NCBI RefSeq assembly: GCF_003573695.1
Contig: NC_039361.1
Coordinates: 135,564,777-135,628,776, forward strand
Direction of reading: 5' to 3'
Origin: Papaver somniferum
Taxonomy: Eukaryota > Streptophyta > Magnoliopsida > Ranunculales > Papaveraceae
Length of the DNA: 64,000 nucleotides
Shown one piece after another: positions 55,987 to 64,000 of this stretch. The notes under the pieces are model-generated. The model ran no database searches. It was not told the DNA's origin and saw nothing but the letters and a program-made list of their open reading frames with translations. The position numbers and the translations under genes are program-made. Numbering within the stretch: the first letter of the stretch is position 1; each line of letters starts with the position of its first letter.

Positions 55987-57480
55987 CTAAGACAATTGTG
56001 ATTTAGACCATAATTTTTTCTCTTGTGATCTAGTCTTTACTTTGGAAACTAACTTCTTCGAAGAAGAGACGGGTTTACATACCTTTGATGATTTTTGAAC
56101 AGGTTTGAGCTTGTTAGCTAATTGATTCGCTCTTCGTTGAAGTTTGTTGACGTATCTTATTTTGTGTTTGTACTTGAAACACTTTGAAAGTTCATTACCT
56201 TTGAGAGAACAATAAGAGCATATCAACATGGAAGATGGTTCAGAAGCCCGAGATGTGTAAGCTGCTAAACACATAGTGGAACCTGAAAAATCAGACACAA
56301 TGTTTCCAACAGAAAGGTCAACATTTTCTTCCAGAACAGTTGAGTTTTTATCTGAAAAGAATATCAAGATTGATTTATGTATTGCTACAATTATCAAAAT
56401 CAATATTTTCACAAATAAGTGCAACACTTTACTTTTCCTCTTTATTAAAATCATATTTATCAGACATTTCATCAAGAGTTGCAGCTAGACCTTTGTTTCT
56501 AGTGTATTTTTTACGATTTCGACACTCATTTGCAAAATGACCAAAACCTTTACACTTAACACACTGTGGTATATCCTCGTCATCAGTTTCATCAATATCC
56601 TTGTTTTTAGGAGGAACATGATTATGAGGTTTAACTGATGACCTAGGTTTATCTCTGGTGAACCGTTTACTTCTCTTCAAAAGAAGATCCCTAAACTGTC
56701 TTGTGATCAAGGAGACTGACTTGTCAAGATCTTCATCTGATGAATCAGCCTCAGAAAGATCATCTTCCGAGATGTAAACAGTTTGACTTTTGTCAAGTAA
56801 TTTAGTGTTCTTTTGTTCTTTGAAAGTAACATCCTTTCCGGATTTGTATGTATGCTCATGATCAAAGATCTTTAACTTCCCAACCAGAGTATTTCTGGAA
56901 AGAGTTGCAAGGTTATTTCCCTCAAAGATGGCATGCTTCTTAGAATCGTATCTGGATAGCAACGATCTGAGAATTTAATCACAATGTCCTTTTCAGGAAT
57001 AGTCTTACCCAATGCAAAAGATGCATTAACAATTTCAGACACTTTGTGATTAAACTCATCAAATGAATCATCATCTGCCATACAAAGGTTTTCCTAATCA
57101 GAATTTAGGTTTTGAAGCCTAGCTTCCTTTTCAAAGGTATTCCCTTAAAATACGGTTTCTAAGATATCCCAAGCATATTTAGACTTTGTGCAAGTAGTCA
57201 CATGATGCTGGAGCTCTGGGGTAATGGCATGGATGATAACATTTAATCCATCAGAATTTTGCTTTGCAACAAGAATCTCGGCAGCATCATATTTACCAAT
57301 ATCCTTTGGAACTGTTGCATCGCCTTATGTAACTTCTAGAGGATCAAAGCCATTAACCACATAAACCGATGATTGAAAATCACGCGCTTGAAGAAAGGCA
57401 CGCATAACAATTTTCTATAATAAGTAATTTGATCCATCGAAGACTGGTGGTACGTTTATAGAGATAACACTTCTGTTCAT
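55987..57480 (-). pseudogene. gag: Decayed copia gag, second copy
   Basis: Minus strand from ATG 57480 (MNRSVISINVPPVFDGSNYL), homologous along its length to 19267-20580. Stops include L*KIVM (Trp in the other copy), SD*ENL (Trp in the other copy), VT*GD and VF*GN. The frame changes near 56,975 and near 56,460. The zinc knuckle CVKCKGFGHFANEC is present; a second, CSYCSLKGNELSKC, has both Cys pairs but Asn for His. It runs on past the truncation point of the other copy (KYKHKIRYVNKLQRRANQLA) to 55,987, then loses similarity to copia. Confidence 0.85.
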
Positions 57481-57528
57481 ATTCAGATCGCTATAAACAC
57501 AGACTTATGAGGTCTTAAATGTGTTTTC

Positions 57529-57543
57529 CTGCTCTTATACCAA
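57529..57543 (-). other. Primer binding site of the minus-strand copia copy
   Basis: Minus strand TGGTATAAGAGCAGG just inside the LTR, matching 19203-19217 except for small changes. Confidence 0.7.
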
Positions 57544-57544
57544 T

Positions 57545-60500
57545 TGAAAAAGTGGGGGTCTAACAATCACACCCAATATTTCGTTCGGCAATCTGAATAG
57601 ACAAACTCCAATATACTTTTAAGATAATCAACTAGACAGTCAGACTCAATCTAGAGGAAAGTATATCAAAGAGTTTATATCTCAATTCAATCTGCAATCA
57701 GCAAATAGGAATTTGCGATCCCGATTGAATAAGAGAAATAACTTGAACGGTACCAAAGACCAATATTCAAGCGTCAATCAATTTATATCAACAACCAAAG
57801 GTTGGATTATCTAATTGATTGATCTTAACCACAACCTGTGATATTTCTATTATATAACAAAATATAATGCGGAAAAGAAATAACACATACACCATAATTT
57901 TGTTGACGAGAAAAACCGAAAATGTAGAAAAACCCCGGGACCTAGTCCAGCTTTGAACACCACACTTTATTAAGACACTACAGACACTAGCCTACTACCA
58001 ATGAACTTCGGTCTGGAATGTAGTTGAGCCCTAATCAATCTCACACTGATCAAGGTACAGTTGCGCTCCTTACGTCTCTGAACCCCAGTAGGATTCTACG
58101 CACTTGATTCCCTTAGATGATCTCACCCACAACCAAGAGTTGCTAAGACCCAAAGTCAAAGACTTGATAAACAAATCTGTCTCACACAGAAAAGTCTATT
58201 GGAATATATAAATTTGTCTCCCACAGAAATACCACGAGTTTTGTTTCGTCTTTTGATAAATTACGGTGCATAGGAACCAATTGATAAACCAGACTTATAT
58301 TCTCGAAGAACATCCTAGTATTATCAATCACCTCACAATAATCTTAATTGTATGGTAGCGAAACAAGATATCGTGGAATCACAAACGATGAGACGAAGAT
58401 GTTTGTGACTACGTTTAATCTTACCTATCGGAGATAAATATCAAGCAAATCTTAGCAAAGATAATACTCAATCACGATAGTAGAAATAAGATTAGAACAC
58501 GTGACTACAGAGAAAATAGTTGGGTCTGGCTTCACAATCGCAATGAAGTCTTTAAGTCGTTAACCTAAAGGGTTTCGTGAAAAACCTAAGGTTAAAGGAG
58601 AATCGACTCTAGTTGCAACTACTATCACACAGGAGGTGTGGGATTAGGTTTCCCAGTTGCTAGAGTTCTCCTTTATATAGTTTTCAAATCAGGTTTTGCA
58701 ATCTAAGTTACCTTGGTAACAAAGCATTCAATATTCACCATTAGATGAAAACCTGATTAGATTCAAGCTAATATCTTTCAACCGTTAGATCGAACTTATC
58801 TTGTTATACACAAATGAAATGTACCTTCATTTAGGTTTGAGTAACCGTACCTAAATGTGTACACTAGGTTGGTTCAACAGTAGTTAACCGAGGTTAGCTA
58901 CATGAACACTATCATATCAACCTTATTCATCTTAACCACAACTAGTTCAAATGACTCACATGAAACTAGTTAAAGAGTTTTTCAATTGCTATATTCTCAT
59001 AGAAGTATACAAGAACACAATTGAAGCAAAATCGGTTTGATTCACTCGAATCAATTCATGAACATTATAGCCATGGTTTGCAAAGAATGCATTCCTTATT
59101 ATATATATGTATTAGTTCATGTCGTAACCGATTTTAGAAATTTAACCACTCAAGTATACAAATGGGTACGCATACTTAAGTAGCCGGACCAAGTTTGGTT
59201 TTCGCCAGTACGCATACCTCCAAACCCAGTAGAATTTTTTGGACCCGAACCTTACGACAGTACGCATACGGGTACGTGTACTCAGGTTCCCGGACTTCAC
59301 AAACCAACATGTATGCGTACGGGTATGCATACTATGGTTCCCGGACATGGATTACATATATGCAAGAGTGCATAACATGTTTATAATCCAATGTTGGTTA
59401 AGTGTTCTAAACTCTATTTCAATAATTGAAACTTTCTTAGAGGATGAAAATAGCCGTTTTCACACACTATTAGCATCAAAACATTTTTCTAAGTTATTGA
59501 AATAATCATAACGAAATATTCCAAGTCTACACCAAATGATTGTATCATACAGACCATGTAAGATGTTACTCGGCGATTTTCACATGATCATCTTTTGACT
59601 TTCTTCAAGAATATAAGATGAACTTGGTTGAAGCGAAAGCTTACCAACACATATTTCGAGAAATATGTAAGCGAGTTAAACTCATCTTGAAATCTCAAAT
59701 GTGCATAATCGAATACTATGTAGTAATACGACTTTTGTCTTCAATATAAAGTAGAAATATACTTTCCAAGTGATAGATGAGTTTTAGTCTCCACATACCT
59801 TTTGTTGATGAAATTCCACAAGCTCTCCTTAGTAGTTCTTCGTGTTAGAGCACTGCTCGGTCAAACTCGCATGCGTTGCTATATCAAGCATGTTTGTAAA
59901 TGTTAGTGATCAAAACTATAAGTCTTGATTTCTAGTCTATTATAGCTAAGTCTCGGACTAGGATAGTAAGTGTATTTGAGCTCAAGGACTTCATGGAGAT
60001 TCATCATACAAATGGAAGAACTACTCAAGGAACTGGTGGAACTTCTCGACAAAAAGGTATGTGAAGACTTGAACTTATCTGTCACTCGAAAGTCTACCTA
60101 TTCTATCTCCTACTTCTTGAAACAAAAGTCGTATGCTATATATATAGACTTAGATTGTACACATTTGGTATTTCGACCGAGTATACCTCGCCTATCTATA
60201 TCTCGAAATATGTGTTGGTAAGCGTTTCGCTTCGACCCTGTTTTTCTTTACCTAGTGACGCAAGTCATGTATGTTTCAATCATCTTGAAAATTGCTTTGA
60301 CGAGAAATAGTGTAACGACTATATAACGTCCTCTAAAAATGTTTCAATGATTGGAATGAGAGTTTAGATTACATAACCATAGTGGAAATAAGTATGTTCT
60401 GGAAACACATATGTGCATAAGTCCCATGCTGGAAATCGTCTAGTAGCCAAGTCCGCGAACTCAGTCCGAGAACTACCGAAGTTCTCAAACCCGAGAATTT

Positions 60501-62435
60501 CTGCTGAGTTATCAAACTATCTTGCGTGAGCCAAGTCCGCGAACCAAGTCCGTGAACCAAGTCCGCGAACCAGCGAAGCTCTCGAACCCATGAATTTCTG
60601 CTGGAGTTTGAAAATCTTTCCAGTACTTCAAGTCTGCGAACCTAGTCTGCGAACTTGTATAGGTTATATATCTAAAGATGATTTCTGAACTTAACTCATA
60701 AAGACTAAGGAATGTTTTTGAAAAATGTGGCTATAAAGTTCATGAACCGATTCATGTGAATCAAATTATATTTGCTTCAATTATGTCTTGTGTAGTACAT
60801 GAGATTTCCTTGCAATTGAACAACTCTCTAACTAGTTCATGTGAGTCATTTGAACTAGTTATGGTGAAGAAGAAACTGGTTGGTATGAAATGCTCAAATG
60901 GCTAACCTTTTGGTTGACTATTATTGAACCAACTACGCACACGTTTGGGTACGGTTATCAAACCTAGAAGTGTGTATTTCATTTGTGTATAACAAGCTAA
61001 GATTTTGATCTAATGGTTGAGATATAGCTTGAATCTAAATCAGGTTTTCATCTAACGACGGATATCGTTTGCTTTGTGAGCAAGGCGAAACCCTGATTTA
61101 AAAGACTATATAAGGGGACATCTAGCAACTCTATAAACTAATCCCCACACGTCCGTGTGATACTAGTTTGTAAGCTAGAGTCGATTCTCCTTTAACCTTT
61201 GGTTTTCTTCTTTTAAAACTAGGTTAACGACTTAAAGACTTCCTTGGGATTGTGAAGCCAGACCGATACTACTTTTATCATAGTTGTGTGATCTGATCTT
61301 GCATCTTCTATCGTACGAGTACAATAATATTGATTAGCTTGAGATCGTGAGAGTTCTCCGATATGCAAGATATATAAAGTAACCACAAGCATCTTCGTCT
61401 CATCGTTTGTTATTCCACGACGTCTTGTTTCGCTACCATACGATTAAGATTGTTGTGAGGTGATTGATTAATCTAGGTTGTTCTTCGGGAATATAAGACC
61501 GGATTATCAATTGGTTTCTGTTCACCTTGATTTTATATCAAAAGACGAAACAAAAACTTTAGGGTTTTTCTGTGGGAGACAGATTGATCCTTTGATAGAC
61601 TTTTCTGTGTGAGACAGATTTGTTTATTGTTAAAGCCTGTGAATTTGGGTCGCAACAACTCTTAGTTGTGGGTGAGATCAGCTACGGGAATCAAGAGCGT
61701 AGTATCCTGCTGGGATCAGAGGCGTAGGGGTGCAACTGTACCTTGGATCAGTGGGAGACTGATTGGGGTTCAACTACACTCCAGTCCGAAGTTAACTTGG
61801 AGTAGGCTAGTGTATGTAGCGGCTTAATATAGTGTGTATTAAATCTGGACTAGGTCCCGGGATTTTTCTGCATTTGCGGTTTCCTCGTTAACAAAACTTC
61901 TGGTGTTAGTGTTATTTCTTTTCCACATTATATTTGTTTATATGATAGAAATAATACAGGTTGTGCGTTAGATCAATCAATTGGATAGTCCGACCTAACG
62001 GTTGTTGATTGATATTGATTGATCCTTGGACATTGGTCTTTGGTACCGTCCAATTTTATCTCTCTTTGATAAAGACTCGTAGATTTCTAGTTGCTTGAGT
62101 AAAGATCAAATCGATAGATTGAGATATTAACTCCTTGAGATACTTTTACCTAGATTGAGTTTGAATGTCTAGTTGATTCTCTAGAAAGTATTTCGGAGTT
62201 ATTCCATACAGATTGCTAAGCGAAATATTGGGTGGTCTTGTTAGACCCCCGCTTTTTCACTTCGTATTCAATTAATGAACACCGTGAAGTCTAATGCTCA
62301 ACTACACAATCTATCCTAGTCCGAGACATTACTATAAGTAAACTAGAAATCAAGACTTATAGTTTTGATAACTAACACTGACAAACAAGATTAAGATAGC
62401 AACGCTTGCGAGTTCGACCGAGCAGTGCTCTAACA
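57545..62435 (-). mobile_element. 5' LTR of the minus-strand copia, split by a nested solo LTR
   Basis: Starts (plus-strand wording) TGAAAAAGTGGGGGTC and ends GAGCAGTGCTCTAACA: the reverse of the LTR at 16768-19200. Minus the insert it is about 2.47 kb. Positions 59843-62259 plus one CTTCG copy are the insert; the LTR resumes at 62,265. It contains a run of GTACGCATAC-type short repeats (59,165-59,335). Confidence 0.9.
59843..62259 (+). mobile_element. Solo LTR of the same copia family, nested, TSD CTTCG
   Basis: 2,417 bp from TGTTAGAGCACTGCTCGG to GACCCCCGCTTTTTCA, flanked by CTTCG at 59838-59842 and 62260-62264. It lies in reverse orientation within an LTR of its own family. Close to 16768-19200 over its whole length. 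Confidence 0.92.
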
Positions 62436-62531
62436 AGTGTTATACTTCGTAATTCAATAAATTCACTTACACTTTGATCATAATGATATGACCAAGTCTA
62501 ATCACTATAGTGTTATTTATATACAACTTCG

Positions 62532-64000
62532 TGATGAGTGCTAAAAAGTGCATATTTATATATATTTTTCTTGGCAATTAACTCATCTTTTGTGCTCTAA
62601 TTCTCCATTTTAACCCATATTCTGTATTTTCATTGTTTTCAAGAATAAATATTTTTATTAATTAATTTTGCATTTTTAGGTACCAAATAAAGTTTGGATG
62701 AATTGCGGAGCGGAAAAGAGCAGAAAAGTGGTTGAAGCCAAGAGGAATCACACAAGTAGCCGCGAAGAATGTTGTGCGCAAGACCAGAAGGCTAGAACTG
62801 GGCTTGAAGAGGAAGAATTGTTCTTAAAGAAGATATGGGCTTGGCATACCCAAGGCCCAAAACCCTCATCCAAATCCATTTCCTATATCCATACCGTTTC
62901 CTTTTCTAGCCGTCAGATTGGATCATCTCAGCATCCTATGGTCGCAGCATCGCCAGTACATCAAAGTTTGAAGATCCTGTCTAACACTACAGCACCTAAC
63001 TCCATCTTGAGCCGTCAGTTTCGTTGTACTTCCGCATCCAAAGGTCTCTCCTCGCTTCCTTCCATCTCGTCGTTAGATCGATCCATCATCTCCACATCCC
63101 ACGGCTCATCCTCGCTGTTCATCCAATTTTCTACAACCGCCCAACACCCGAGCATTAAATATCTATACCCAAACCAAACAACCCCCTTCTCTCTTCGTTC
63201 TTCTCTCCCTCACCTCCTCTGCAACCACCATTCCCACCACCTTCTCCTGCTGCCTCCATCAACTCGAGCAGAGCTTGAGAAATCAAATCATCACCACCCT
63301 ATACCACCAACCCATCACTACCCTATCTCTCTCTAACGTCTACCAATTCCTTTCACTGATTTCCCCTACTGCTAGGGTTTTGAAAATTGGGAACGAGAAT
63401 TGATGGACGTGGCATAGAAAAATAGCTGAGGACGGAGAAAAGACAGCAAGCAGAGGAACAACGACGACAGGGGTGTGATTTAATTAATCGAATTAGGTGA
63501 GTGGAACCCTAATTTTGTCACTGTTGAATTTGGGAATTTGGGGGAAAACATTGTAAACCCTAATTTTGAATTCTGGGTATAAATAGAAGGTGTGGGTATG
63601 TGTTGTGGTTATGCGTGGACTAGCCAGTGCTTCACCCAAGAGGACTGGAATAGCCAGTGCCTCAAGGGTTAGTTTTTATTTTAAATGATGTTGTACATTT
63701 CAATTGTTTTTATCCTATGCATGCTTTGATCTTGTTGTGCTTGAATTGTCTAGGATTGAACATCCTTTTAGGTTGTTAAAACACTAAGCAAGCTTCTCTG
63801 CGAGTAGTTGCAGTGTGAGATCCCCAATTACTACAAGGTTTAGAATTATCTTAGTGCCTTTAGCCTCCTTTCTAGACCAACCCTTAGATGAACAACCGGC
63901 TTTGAACCGCAACTGTCATCTAGTTATTCAGAAAGCCTAGAAGCTGACTGATAACTAACAAGGGACAAGAACATAGCTGGAGGACCTGCCTTTGTTTCTT
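62532..64000 (+). mobile_element. Probable start of another gypsy-type LTR, cut by the window end
   Basis: TGATGAGTGCTAAAAAGTGC begins a stretch with TATATATTTTTCTTGGCAAT, GAATTGCGGAGCGGAAAAGA and a leader-like tail (GGACTAGCCAGTGCTTCACC repeated once near 63,640). By recollection this is how Athila/gypsy-type LTRs begin in several eudicots. The frame 62,698-63,336 is Ser/Pro/His-rich, has no recognisable domain and is probably not a gene. The second LTR and TSD would lie beyond the window. Confidence 0.4.

Noticed and set aside
62698..63336. 212-codon Ser/Pro/His-rich frame
   Set aside because: Lies in a probable LTR, low complexity, no domain; likely chance.

Overview
The window reads as a gene-poor, AT-rich stretch of a flowering-plant nuclear genome. 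Spliced gene remnants, FAR1/MULE and plant-mobile-domain proteins, Ty1/copia, Ty3/gypsy (Tat lineage), LINE and Helitron signatures all point to a plant, most likely a eudicot. I cannot name the species. I see no intact housekeeping gene, rRNA, tRNA or CRISPR. Nearly everything is a transposable element or a decayed gene inside one.

Layout. (1) 1-8.46 kb: a field of a short inverted motif (AATCGGTAG / CTACCGATT), locally grown into tandem arrays, around four decayed genes: a Mutator-like transposase joined to an OTU cysteine protease, two small two-exon SANT/trihelix-like genes and a third small basic gene. Three of the four have a TATA box with an MSA-like (YCYAACGGYYA) motif just upstream. 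(2) 8.69-16.77 kb: a minus-strand plant mobile domain (PMD) gene broken by two solo LTRs: a 4.4-kb one (TSD TAGAC) and a 2.1-kb copia one (TSD GTCAT). Removing each insert with one TSD copy rejoins the PMD reading frame. (3) 16.77-20.58 kb: the 5' LTR, primer site and gag of a copia element cut by a Tat-lineage gypsy element. (4) 20.58-38.14 kb: that Tat element on the minus strand: 3' LTR, a spliced antisense gene, integrase with a duplicated zinc module, archaeal-type RNase H, RNase H and RT. Its 5' end is missing. A complete 6.9-kb LTR element (28,688-35,590, TSD CTTCT) sits in its integrase zinc region. (5) 41.58-46.24 kb: a second member of that 6.9-kb family, minus strand, shorter and more decayed. 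(6) 46.2-53.5 kb: AT-rich DNA with minisatellite, Helitron 3' ends and a captured fragment of an S-RNase-binding/BOI-type RING E3 ligase gene. (7) 53.5-54.8 kb: 5'-truncated LINE. (8) 56.0-62.4 kb: a second copia copy on the minus strand, its LTR split by an opposite-orientation solo LTR of the same family (TSD CTTCG). (9) 62.53 kb to the end: probably the start of another LTR element.

Best candidates for something undescribed: the LTR family at 28.7-35.6 and 41.6-46.2 kb, which has no pol and encodes an unfamiliar acidic 549-residue protein; the motif field with its clustered MULE-OTU, SANT-like and PMD genes, possibly one large multi-gene DNA transposon; the antisense gene and duplicated zinc module of the Tat element; and the gene-capturing Helitron region. 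All boundaries and family assignments were made by eye, without database searches.
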